This document shows positions 8,350 to 14,778 of a DNA stretch of 29,611 nucleotides, in pieces (the first letter of the stretch is position 1; each line of letters opens with the position of its first letter). The position numbers and the translations under genes are program-made. This DNA comes from Flavobacteriaceae bacterium. Its GTDB lineage: Bacteria > Bacteroidota > Bacteroidia > Flavobacteriales > Flavobacteriaceae. The stretch is taken from NCBI GenBank assembly GCA_002702745.1, contig PABM01000020.1:1-29611 (forward strand), written 5' to 3'. The notes below the pieces were generated by a model. It was not told the origin of the DNA. It searched no databases and saw only the letters and a program-made list of their open reading frames with translations.

Positions 8350-9003
8350 TTACCCCTCAATTAATGAAACCAGATTTTCATTAAACCATTTTGCTCTTAA
8401 TATAATCATTTCATGCCTCCCTCCTTTTATTTTTATACAATTTGAAATATTATCTATTGGAAAAACCTTATCTTTTTCACCATGAATATGGATTATATCT
8501 TCCCTGAATTTGTCTTGTCTCCAATTTAATAATGTCCATACGGCCCATTCAAGATATTTTTCGTCTCTTTCGGTTAGGTATCTTTCAGCCAAGTCGATTC
8601 TTTTGTATAATTTGTTTATGTTTAGTTTAAGCGAAAATTTTATAAAGTTGTCAAACATTCCAAATGGTAATGCATTATTAAGTTGATAGTTTCTAGCTAT
8701 CTTAAAAACCATTGGGTATTCAACATGGCTCTTAACACTAGAAACTATTACTATCTTTTTTGCATTTACAATTTTATCTAATTCTTGGACAATAATACCA
8801 CCAAAAGATACTCCCAATAAAATAGGTTGTTTGTGTTTTATTTTTTTTGATAATCTGAAACAATATGACTTTATAGATTCATTTTTTTTAGGCTGAATCC
8901 AATCAAGCCTGTAAAGTTGATAATTAGGGTTTTCAAGTCTGATATTTTCAAAAACTAAGGAGCTAGCAGCTAATCCAGGCATCATGTATATGTAGTTCTT
9001 CAT
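8350..9003 (-). CDS. alpha/beta-hydrolase fold protein
   Basis: The 217-residue product has a complete alpha/beta-hydrolase catalytic triad by pattern. The nucleophile is Ser66 in the elbow GVSFGG, the acid is probably Asp178 in HGEKDKVFP, and the base is His197 in GGRHEM. The oxyanion-hole region near the start reads MPGLAASS. No signal peptide is seen, so it is likely cytoplasmic. The small cap region between residues 90 and 165 gives no clear substrate clue; esterase, thioesterase or related activities are all possible. It is transcribed divergently from the mini-GNAT gene and converges on the TPR gene with a two-base gap. The fold assignment is firm and the substrate is unknown. Confidence 0.83.
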   Translation of the reverse strand: MKNYIYMMPGLAASSLVFENIRLENPNYQLYRLDWIQPKKNESIKSYCFRLSKKIKHKQPILLGVSFGGIIVQELDKIVNAKKIVIVSSVKSHVEYPMVFKIARNYQLNNALPFGMFDNFIKFSLKLNINKLYKRIDLAERYLTERDEKYLEWAVWTLLNWRQDKFREDIIHIHGEKDKVFPIDNISNCIKIKGGRHEMIILRAKWFNENLVSLIEG

Positions 9004-9046
9004 ATCCGTAATTACTATGATAATTAATGATTTAGTATAAATTTAT

Positions 9047-9054
9047 TATTTTTG
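9047..9054 (+). promoter_or_regulatory. -7 promoter element of the mini-GNAT gene
   Basis: TATTTTTG matches TAnnTTTG exactly and is followed by CA, as in the purB and rpmE2 elements. It lies 30 bases before the ATG at 9085. No clear -33 TTG is visible at the usual distance. Confidence 0.5.
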
Positions 9055-9084
9055 CACTTAACTTTTTAATAAAGAAGTGTTAAT

Positions 9085-9369
9085 ATGGAGATTGTTGATA
9101 ACAGCTTTTTAAGACAATTTGAAACTAAAGTTAGTGGTGGTTTGGCTATAATTGAATATTCTGTTCAAGAAAGAAAAATCTTCTTAACAAAAATTTTTGT
9201 ACCTGAAATGAAATCTAAAGATGAATTTTCTGAACTATTTATCTCAGAAGTTTTGGAAATAATTCGTGATAGAAATATTAGTGTTGTTCCAACAGCGGCA
9301 ATTATCACAAAGTTTATCAGAAAAAACAGAAAATATAAGTCTTTACTACCAGTAGGAATTAGAATATAA
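9085..9369 (+). CDS. small GNAT-fold protein of the COG2388 (YjdJ-like) type
   Basis: The 94-residue protein resembles the short GNAT-superfamily proteins of COG2388 in its order of elements: an opening FLRQFETKVSGGLAIIEYS, a central LTKIFVP strand, and a C-terminal VVPTAAIITKFIRKNRKYKSLLP. The last matches the family's usual VxPxCxFvxxfixxxPEYxdL pattern. The central RGxGxG/A acetyl-CoA loop seen in typical members is not recognisable; the equivalent position reads EMKSKDEF. It may therefore have lost acetyltransferase activity or bind cofactor differently. Its last 24 bases overlap the end of mtaB on the opposite strand. Family placement is moderate; biochemical role is unknown even for better-conserved members. 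Confidence 0.72.
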   Translation: MEIVDNSFLRQFETKVSGGLAIIEYSVQERKIFLTKIFVPEMKSKDEFSELFISEVLEIIRDRNISVVPTAAIITKFIRKNRKYKSLLPVGIRI

Positions 9370-10710
9370 ATATTCTTTATCTTTTTTATTTATTTTATCC
9401 AAATCCTCAACCCTCATAAAACCTTCATTATCAATCTTTGAAAGTTTTGCGTATATAATTTTATTTGAAAGACTAGGACTCCATGGATGCCTAACCTTTA
9501 TATAATTGTCTGTGTACCCATGAATGTATCCAAATTTATTTTCAGTTTCGAACAGAATGGGCCTAATTTTATTAAGCTGAGAGTTATAAAATATTCTTCT
9601 CTTTTTTTCTGAAAGTGACCTAAGCATTTTACTTCTTTGATTTCTAATATTTTTTGGAATATTATCATTCATGTAAGCAGCCTCAGTATTATCTCTTTCA
9701 GAGTAAGTAAAAACGTGTAAATATGAAATTTCAAGATTTAATAAGAAATCGTAAGTGTCTTGAAAATCTGAATCAGTTTCACCTGGGAAACCAACAATAA
9801 CATCAACCCCTATACAACAATCGTTAATTTTTGAATGAATATGATTAATCCTATCTTCATAAAGGTCTTTTTTATACCTTCTTTTCATTCTTGCTAGTAT
9901 TTTATTTGAACCACTCTGAAGAGGTATATGAAAATGAGGTACGAATAAATTACTATTTGAAATGAAATCTATAATATCATTTTTTAATAAGTTTGGTTCA
10001 ATTGAGGAAATTCTGAATCTATCAATTTTAGTGGTTAAGTCTAATTCTTTAATTAACTCAAGAAACGTAGTTTCATGTTTTTTATTGCCAAACTCACCTT
10101 TTCCGTAATCACCAATATTTACACCTGTTAAAATAATTTCTTTGACAGACTTAGACGAAATTTGAGAAATATTATTTTTTATGTTATTAAGGCTGTCACT
10201 TCTTGAAATTCCCCTAGCTAATGGAATTGTACAATATGTACACTTGTAATCACATCCATCCTGTATTTTTAAAAATGATCTGGTTCTATCATCAATTGAA
10301 TAACTAGTTTCATATGAATTTATTTTGTTGATATCACACGAATAAAAATGAGTATTTTCCTTACTTAGTGAATCTAAATAATCAACTACATTAAATTTTT
10401 CATTCGCACCTAACACCAAGTCAACTCCTTTAATTTTAGAAATTGATTCTGGTTTGAGTTGAGCATAACATCCAATAACAATTTTAAATGCATCAGGGTT
10501 ACTTTTATTTGCCTTGTTTAAAATGTTTTTAAACTTTTTGTCAGCATTATTAGTAACAGAGCAAGTGTTGATAACATAAAAATCAGCTTTATCAGAAAAA
10601 TCTGTTAATTCATAACCATTTTCAACAAATGATCTGGCAATGGTTGAAGTTTCAGTAAAATTCAATTTGCAACCAAGCGTGTGAAATGCGACTTTTTTCT
10701 TTGCTAACAT
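9346..10710 (-). CDS. mtaB: tRNA t6A37 methylthiotransferase MtaB
   Basis: MtaB converts N6-threonylcarbamoyladenosine (t6A) to ms2t6A at position 37 of ANN-decoding tRNAs, using two iron-sulfur clusters and S-adenosylmethionine. The 454-residue protein has the N-terminal methylthiotransferase domain with three cluster cysteines: Cys14 in TLGCKLN, Cys50 in NTCSVT and Cys81 in IGCYAQ. The radical-SAM motif CxxxCxxC (Cys153, Cys157, Cys160 in CDYKCTYC) follows. The IPLQSGSNKIL and DVIVGFPGET segments and a C-terminal TRAM-like region are also present. The CKLN and CDYKCTYC wording fits MtaB better than MiaB or RimO. It is divergent from the solute-binding protein gene across 38 bases and overlaps the mini-GNAT gene tail to tail by 24 bases. 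Confidence 0.94.
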   Translation of the reverse strand: MLAKKKVAFHTLGCKLNFTETSTIARSFVENGYELTDFSDKADFYVINTCSVTNNADKKFKNILNKANKSNPDAFKIVIGCYAQLKPESISKIKGVDLVLGANEKFNVVDYLDSLSKENTHFYSCDINKINSYETSYSIDDRTRSFLKIQDGCDYKCTYCTIPLARGISRSDSLNNIKNNISQISSKSVKEIILTGVNIGDYGKGEFGNKKHETTFLELIKELDLTTKIDRFRISSIEPNLLKNDIIDFISNSNLFVPHFHIPLQSGSNKILARMKRRYKKDLYEDRINHIHSKINDCCIGVDVIVGFPGETDSDFQDTYDFLLNLEISYLHVFTYSERDNTEAAYMNDNIPKNIRNQRSKMLRSLSEKKRRIFYNSQLNKIRPILFETENKFGYIHGYTDNYIKVRHPWSPSLSNKIIYAKLSKIDNEGFMRVEDLDKINKKDKEYLYSNSYW

Positions 10711-10730
10711 TTTTTTATCCTAAAAGGATT

Positions 10731-10740
10731 GTAAATTTAC
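10731..10740. promoter_or_regulatory. palindromic -7-like element between mtaB and the solute-binding protein gene
   Basis: GTAAATTTAC is a perfect 10-base palindrome in the 38-base divergent spacer. Read on either strand it contains TAAATTTA, a 7-of-8 match to TAnnTTTG. It could act as a two-way promoter core, but it lies only eight bases from the plus-strand ATG, so the plus-strand role would need a nearly leaderless transcript. A short inverted repeat (ATCC/GGAT, 10717-10729) lies beside it. Confidence 0.3.
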
Positions 10741-10748
10741 GACTAATT

Positions 10749-12365
10749 ATGTTTCTCAAAAACGATATATTAGTTTTTAAGCAAAAATTATACTTTAAAT
10801 TAATTGCTTTATTTATATTTTTTTCATCATGTGAAGAAAGAAAGTCTATAGATTTAAACACTGTTTTCAGATATAATGAGCATAAGAATATAAATTCATT
10901 AGATCCGATTTTTGCAAAAGATATTGCAAATATACAAGCAGTAAATCAACTTTTTAATGGTCTTGTTGAAATGGATAAAGAATTAAATGTTGTCCCCTCA
11001 GTAGCTAAAAGCTGGAAAATTTCAGAAAACGGAAAGCTTTACTCATTTAATATTAATACATCAGTTGAATTTCATCCGCATCCAAGTCTTGAAAAAAGAA
11101 ATGTTACTGCCTATGATTTTGAATATAGCTTCAATAGATTATTAGATCCCAAAAATGCTTCACCAGGACGTTGGATATTTGATAAAGTCGATAGCTTTAA
11201 GGCAAAAAATGACTCAATTTTTGAAATTAAATTGAAAAACCCTTTTAACGCATTTTTAGGCCTACTTACAATGAAATATTGTTCAGTTGTGCCAAAAAAT
11301 GTAGTTGAATTCTATGATGATGACTTTAGATCAAATCCAATAGGTACAGGGCCCTTTAAATTTAAGAGATGGGAAGAAAATATCAAATTAGTACTTAGAA
11401 AAAATGAAAAATATTTTCAAAAAGATTCAATTGGTAACCAATTACCTTACTTAGAAGCTGTTTCCATAACATTTCTGCCCGAAAAACAAAGTGAGTTTTT
11501 ACAATTAGTAAAAGGAAAAATTGACTTTGTTTCTGGACTTGACAACTCATATAAAGATGAAATAATAACTAATGATGGTAGACTTAACGAGTTCTATAAA
11601 GATAAAATTGAAATGTTGCGTGGACCTTATTTAAACACTGAGTATCTAGCATTTTTTTTAAAATCTGAAAAAAATGAAATAAAATCAGAACTAATTCGAA
11701 AAGCAATTAATATTGGATTTGATAAAAGAAAGATGCTGAAATTTTTAAGAAATGGGGTTGGTATCCCAGCTGAAGCAGGATTTATACCTTCAGGGCTACC
11801 TGGTTACAAAAAAAATGATATAAATAAATACAATCCAGAACTTGCTAAGTCATATGTAAAAACTTATAAAGAAAAATACAACCCTACACCCTCGTTAACT
11901 TTAACTACTTCTAGTAATTATCTTGATTTATGTGAATTTATTCAAAAAGAACTTGAGAAAATAGGTGTTGAAATTAATATTGATGTTATTCCTGGATCTG
12001 CATTAAAGCAAGCTAAAGCAAATGGCAAGTTAGATTTCTTCAGAGCTAGCTGGATTGCTGATTACCCAGATGCAGAAAATTATTTATCTCTTTTTTATAG
12101 CAAAAATCTTGCCCCAGACGGACCTAACTACACTCATTTTAGCAATTATGAATACGACAAAATATATGAGAATTCATTGAGAGAAACAAACCCTGAAAAA
12201 TCTAAATTATTATATCAAAAAATGGATTCTATTATAACATCAAAATCAATAATTGTTCCTTTATTTTATGACGAAGTTGTGAGATTCATTTCTAAAAATG
12301 TTGTAGGAATGGATATAAACGCTACTAATTTATTGGATCTTAGGAATGTTAGAAAAGTAGATTAA
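10749..12365 (+). CDS. ABC-transporter solute-binding lipoprotein, family 5 (peptide/opine type)
   Basis: The 538-residue protein is an extracytoplasmic solute-binding protein of family 5 (SBP_bac_5), the OppA/DppA group that delivers oligopeptides and related solutes to ABC importers. The signal peptide ends in a lipobox-like FFSSC with Cys28 as the likely lipidation site. Family features follow: LDPIFAKDIANIQAVNQLFNGLVE near the start, AKSWKISENGKLYSFNI, the ITAYDFEYSF-like VTAYDFEYSFNRLLDP, and IGTGPFKFKRWE. The frame could start upstream at 10686, but that would overlap mtaB by 25 bases and put 21 residues before the signal peptide, so the ATG at 10749 is preferred. No permease or ATPase gene is adjacent, so its transporter must be elsewhere. 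It converges on the GNA1-like gene with a 4-base overlap. Confidence 0.88.
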   Translation: MFLKNDILVFKQKLYFKLIALFIFFSSCEERKSIDLNTVFRYNEHKNINSLDPIFAKDIANIQAVNQLFNGLVEMDKELNVVPSVAKSWKISENGKLYSFNINTSVEFHPHPSLEKRNVTAYDFEYSFNRLLDPKNASPGRWIFDKVDSFKAKNDSIFEIKLKNPFNAFLGLLTMKYCSVVPKNVVEFYDDDFRSNPIGTGPFKFKRWEENIKLVLRKNEKYFQKDSIGNQLPYLEAVSITFLPEKQSEFLQLVKGKIDFVSGLDNSYKDEIITNDGRLNEFYKDKIEMLRGPYLNTEYLAFFLKSEKNEIKSELIRKAINIGFDKRKMLKFLRNGVGIPAEAGFIPSGLPGYKKNDINKYNPELAKSYVKTYKEKYNPTPSLTLTTSSNYLDLCEFIQKELEKIGVEINIDVIPGSALKQAKANGKLDFFRASWIADYPDAENYLSLFYSKNLAPDGPNYTHFSNYEYDKIYENSLRETNPEKSKLLYQKMDSIITSKSIIVPLFYDEVVRFISKNVVGMDINATNLLDLRNVRKVD

Positions 12366-12784
12366 AGGTATTTTTTCATTACAATATTGTTAACCTTAAA
12401 ACCATTTCTTGAATAAAAATTAATTAGCGATTCTTTGCAAAATAATGTTATTCTATAGCATCCTTTACTTTTAGCAACTTTGACCAATTCTTTGATAAGA
12501 GAAACGCCTATCATTTTACCTCTTACCTCAGGATCAACAACTATATCCTCAATATGTCCAGCAACCTCACCTCTAACTTTATTTTCAACAACAACACTGC
12601 CATAGGCAACAATCTTATTATCATATATTCCAACAATTGAGTTGGAACTAGAATTATTTACAAATTTATCCCAAGCCTTTTCAGGGTCAACTTTTGAAAT
12701 ATCTAAAGGTTTTAATTGGTTTAAAAGAATAAATACCTGATTAAAATCTTCTTTTTCAATATTCCTAAAATATACTTTTGACAT
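12362..12784 (-). CDS. GNAT acetyltransferase resembling glucosamine-6-phosphate N-acetyltransferase (GNA1)
   Basis: This 140-residue protein is a single GNAT domain. Its sequence is unusually close, by eye and from memory, to eukaryotic GNA1, which acetylates glucosamine 6-phosphate on the way to UDP-GlcNAc. Shared features in order are the opening YFRNIEKEDF, a central GSVVVENK strand, GHIEDIVVDPEVRGKMIG (residues 76-93, the substrate region plus the pyrophosphate loop), GCYRITLFC and NFYSRNGFK near the C-terminus. The loop reads RGKMIG; human GNA1 also lacks the middle glycine. Bacteria normally acetylate glucosamine 1-phosphate with GlmU, so a true GNA1 would be an added or salvage route; another amino-sugar or amine substrate is equally possible. 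It lies downstream of rpmE2 but is separated from it by a strong terminator. Confidence 0.75.
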   Translation of the reverse strand: MSKVYFRNIEKEDFNQVFILLNQLKPLDISKVDPEKAWDKFVNNSSSNSIVGIYDNKIVAYGSVVVENKVRGEVAGHIEDIVVDPEVRGKMIGVSLIKELVKVAKSKGCYRITLFCKESLINFYSRNGFKVNNIVMKKYL

Positions 12785-12812
12785 ATAATTAATTATGTAG
12801 TCGGTTAAATGT

Positions 12813-12850
12813 AAAAAAAAAACCTCTCAAATGTATGTTTGAGAGGTTTT
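12813..12850 (-). terminator. intrinsic terminator of rpmE2
   Basis: A perfect 13-base-pair stem (12819-12831 with 12838-12850, six-base loop) is followed on the minus strand by a ten-T tract (12813-12822, partly within the stem). It starts 20 bases after the rpmE2 stop. The stem could also stop plus-strand read-through coming from the solute-binding protein gene across the GNA1-like gene. Confidence 0.87.
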
Positions 12851-12869
12851 AAGTTTATATTTTTTGATA

Positions 12870-13124
12870 CTATTTTTTGCTAAATTTAGCATACTTAGTT
12901 TTGAATTTATCAATTCTACCAGCAGTATCAACTAATTTAGCTTTTCCAGTATAATATGGGTGAGAAGTTCTTGAAATTTCTAATTTAATTAGAGGATACT
13001 CAACACCTTCAACAGAAAGAGTCTCATTAGTCTTAGCTGTTGACTTAGCTAAGAATATATCATTATTAGACATGTCTTTAAAAGCAACAAGTCTATAGTT
13101 TTCAGGGTGTATTCCTTTTTTCAT
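12870..13124 (-). CDS. rpmE2: 50S ribosomal protein L31 type B
   Basis: The 84-residue product begins MKKGIHPENYRLVAFKDMS and ends with SHPYYTGKAKLVDTAGRIDKF followed by a basic tail. This is diagnostic of the type B (zinc-free) L31 protein of the large ribosomal subunit. It has no cysteine, unlike the zinc-binding type A. The frame stays open 48 bases upstream to another ATG at 13172. However, the family starts at MKKGIHP and a consensus promoter sits inside that extension at 13143-13172, so the ATG at 13124 is the start. A single-gene transcript with its own promoter and terminator is likely, as for rpmH. Confidence 0.95.
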   Translation of the reverse strand: MKKGIHPENYRLVAFKDMSNNDIFLAKSTAKTNETLSVEGVEYPLIKLEISRTSHPYYTGKAKLVDTAGRIDKFKTKYAKFSKK

Positions 13125-13142
13125 TTTACCGATTTTGAGGTG

Positions 13143-13172
13143 CAAATTTATTGATTTTTTAATACTAAACAA
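13143..13172 (-). promoter_or_regulatory. rpmE2 promoter, -33 and -7 elements
   Basis: On the minus strand TTG (13170-13172) and, 19 bases on, TAAATTTG (13143-13150, followed by CA) give a full match to the Bacteroidetes promoter pattern. The -7 element lies 18 bases before the rpmE2 ATG. It is back to back with the DUF4199 promoter. Confidence 0.65.
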
Positions 13173-13190
13173 TAGTTGTAGACATTTAAT

Positions 13191-13224
13191 TTGATTTTTT
13201 TGGAATATCGTTTTTGTATATTTG
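13191..13224 (+). promoter_or_regulatory. promoter of the DUF4199 / GT2 / mutase / exporter operon
   Basis: TTG (13191-13193) is followed after 23 bases by TATATTTG (13217-13224), an exact -7 match, which lies 19 bases before the ATG at 13244. The spacing is at the long end of what is accepted for Bacteroidetes, so the -33 element is the weaker part of the call. Confidence 0.55.
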
Positions 13225-13243
13225 AATCAAATTTTACAAAATC

Positions 13244-13759
13244 ATGGAAACTAACCTTAAGAAAAATACAATCGATTTTGGAATTAAGCTAGGTACATTT
13301 TTATTTGTTGTTACAGCTGTAATTTATATTATTGATCTAAAATTATTTACTAATACATGGATAATGCTAGCTTTTATGCTCCCAACGCTTGTTGTAAGCA
13401 TCTACTCCGTATACAGTGCCAAAAAAATACAAAACCAAATTATAACTTTTAAAGAGGCGTTTACAGCATATTTTTTGTGTGTTGCCATCGGATATTTGAT
13501 TGTTACGATGGGTAACATTTTGCTGTTTAAATTTATTGATACAGCTGCTGCAGATTTAATTCATGAAGAAATAATGGTTTTTACAAAAACTATGATGGAA
13601 AATTTCAATACTCCTTCTGATGTTATTGCCCTCACAATGGATGAAATGCAAAAAAATCACTCTTTCTCATGGATGGCTATTTTTCAAAATTATGCTAATG
13701 CACTTTTAAGAAATGCAATTTTCGGAGTAATAATAGCATTAATCTTTAAAAAATCTTAA
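13244..13759 (+). CDS. DUF4199 membrane protein
   Basis: The 171-residue protein has four hydrophobic segments (residues about 13-30, 39-57, 73-98 and 150-168) in the arrangement of DUF4199, a family largely restricted to Bacteroidetes. An amphipathic, acidic stretch (residues about 100-140, including HEEIMVFTKTMMENF) separates the third and fourth segments. Function is unknown. In this phylum it is, as far as I recall, repeatedly found directly before a GT2 glycosyltransferase, as here, which suggests a role in the assembly or export of a cell-envelope glycan or lipid-linked sugar. It is the first gene of a four-gene same-strand unit with short gaps (six bases to the glycosyltransferase). 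Confidence 0.82.
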   Translation: METNLKKNTIDFGIKLGTFLFVVTAVIYIIDLKLFTNTWIMLAFMLPTLVVSIYSVYSAKKIQNQIITFKEAFTAYFLCVAIGYLIVTMGNILLFKFIDTAAADLIHEEIMVFTKTMMENFNTPSDVIALTMDEMQKNHSFSWMAIFQNYANALLRNAIFGVIIALIFKKS

Positions 13760-13765
13760 AATAAG

Positions 13766-14713
13766 GTGAATATATCCGTTGTAATACCGCTTCTCAATGA
13801 AAGTGAATCACTTAATGAATTATGCGCTTCTATATGTGAAGTCATATCAAGTTACAGCTTTACATATGAGATTATCTTGATAGACGACGGTAGTACTGAT
13901 GAATCTTGGGGGGTAATTCAAACACTTTCTAAAAGTTCCCCCAATATAAAAGGAATAAAATTTAAAAGAAACTACGGTAAATCTCAGGCGTTACATGCTG
14001 GATTCTTAAACTGTAATGGTGATGTTGTTTTTACCATGGATGGTGATTTGCAAGACGACCCAAAGGAAATACCAGAAATGTACGATATGATTATAAATGA
14101 TAATTATGATCTCGTTTCTGGGTGGAAGAAAAAAAGATTTGATTCAATTTTATTCAAGAACATACCTTCAAAAATTTTCAATTTTGCAGCAAGGGTTACT
14201 TCAGGAATAAAGTTAAACGATTTTAATTGTGGATTAAAAGCATATAAAAAAGATGTCGTAAAAAACATTAATGTCTATGGTGAAATGCATAGATATATTC
14301 CCATTTTAGCTAAAAATGAGGGTTACCGCAAGATTGGTCAAAAAATTGTGAATCATAGAGCAAGAAAACATGGAAATACAAAATTTGGACCTAGTAGATT
14401 TTTACATGGTTTTCTGGATTTACTTACTATATGGTTTATTTCTAGTTTTGGAAAAAGACCGATGCATTTATTTGGTTCGTTGGGACTAATTATGCTAACA
14501 ACAGGTTTTTTATTTGCTGTTTTTCTTGGTTACGATAAAATTTTTGTAAATCCAGATGGCAGGCTAATAACAGAAAGACCTGAATTCTACATAAGTTTAG
14601 TTACAATGATAATTGGTAGCCAATTTTTCTCAATGGGCTTTATAGGTGAATTAATCTTAAAAAGTATCAATAAAAGCCCTCAGTACGTAATACAAAAGCA
14701 AACAAATTTGTGA
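13766..14713 (+). CDS. GT2-family glycosyltransferase, polyprenyl-phosphate sugar synthase type
   Basis: The 315-residue protein starts at a GTG and has an N-terminal GT-A catalytic domain (residues about 1-220). It shows VVIPLLNE, the LIDDGSTD nucleotide-binding motif (Asp40, Asp41) and MDGDLQDDP (residues 91-99), the metal-binding DxD region. Two C-terminal membrane segments follow (about 232-256 and 272-295). This layout matches the DPM1/GtrB/ArnC group, which transfers a sugar from a nucleotide donor to undecaprenyl phosphate on the inner face of the membrane. The sugar cannot be read from sequence. Its place between DUF4199 and a phospho-sugar mutase fits glycan precursor supply. The GTG start is forced because no ATG precedes the catalytic motif. 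Confidence 0.9.
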   Translation: MNISVVIPLLNESESLNELCASICEVISSYSFTYEIILIDDGSTDESWGVIQTLSKSSPNIKGIKFKRNYGKSQALHAGFLNCNGDVVFTMDGDLQDDPKEIPEMYDMIINDNYDLVSGWKKKRFDSILFKNIPSKIFNFAARVTSGIKLNDFNCGLKAYKKDVVKNINVYGEMHRYIPILAKNEGYRKIGQKIVNHRARKHGNTKFGPSRFLHGFLDLLTIWFISSFGKRPMHLFGSLGLIMLTTGFLFAVFLGYDKIFVNPDGRLITERPEFYISLVTMIIGSQFFSMGFIGELILKSINKSPQYVIQKQTNL

Positions 14714-14778
14714 TATATTTAACAACATTACCCTTCAAATAATCTTGTTAAACCATAATTTTGAAATTATTTCATTCA

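Noticed and set aside
10686..10748. Upstream start of the solute-binding protein inside the end of the divergent mtaB gene
   Set aside because: It would place 21 residues ahead of the lipoprotein signal peptide and overlap mtaB; the ATG at 10749 gives a normal signal peptide.
13125..13172. Upstream ATG extending rpmE2 by 16 residues
   Set aside because: The promoter -33/-7 elements lie inside the extension, and L31 type B proteins begin MKKGIHP.
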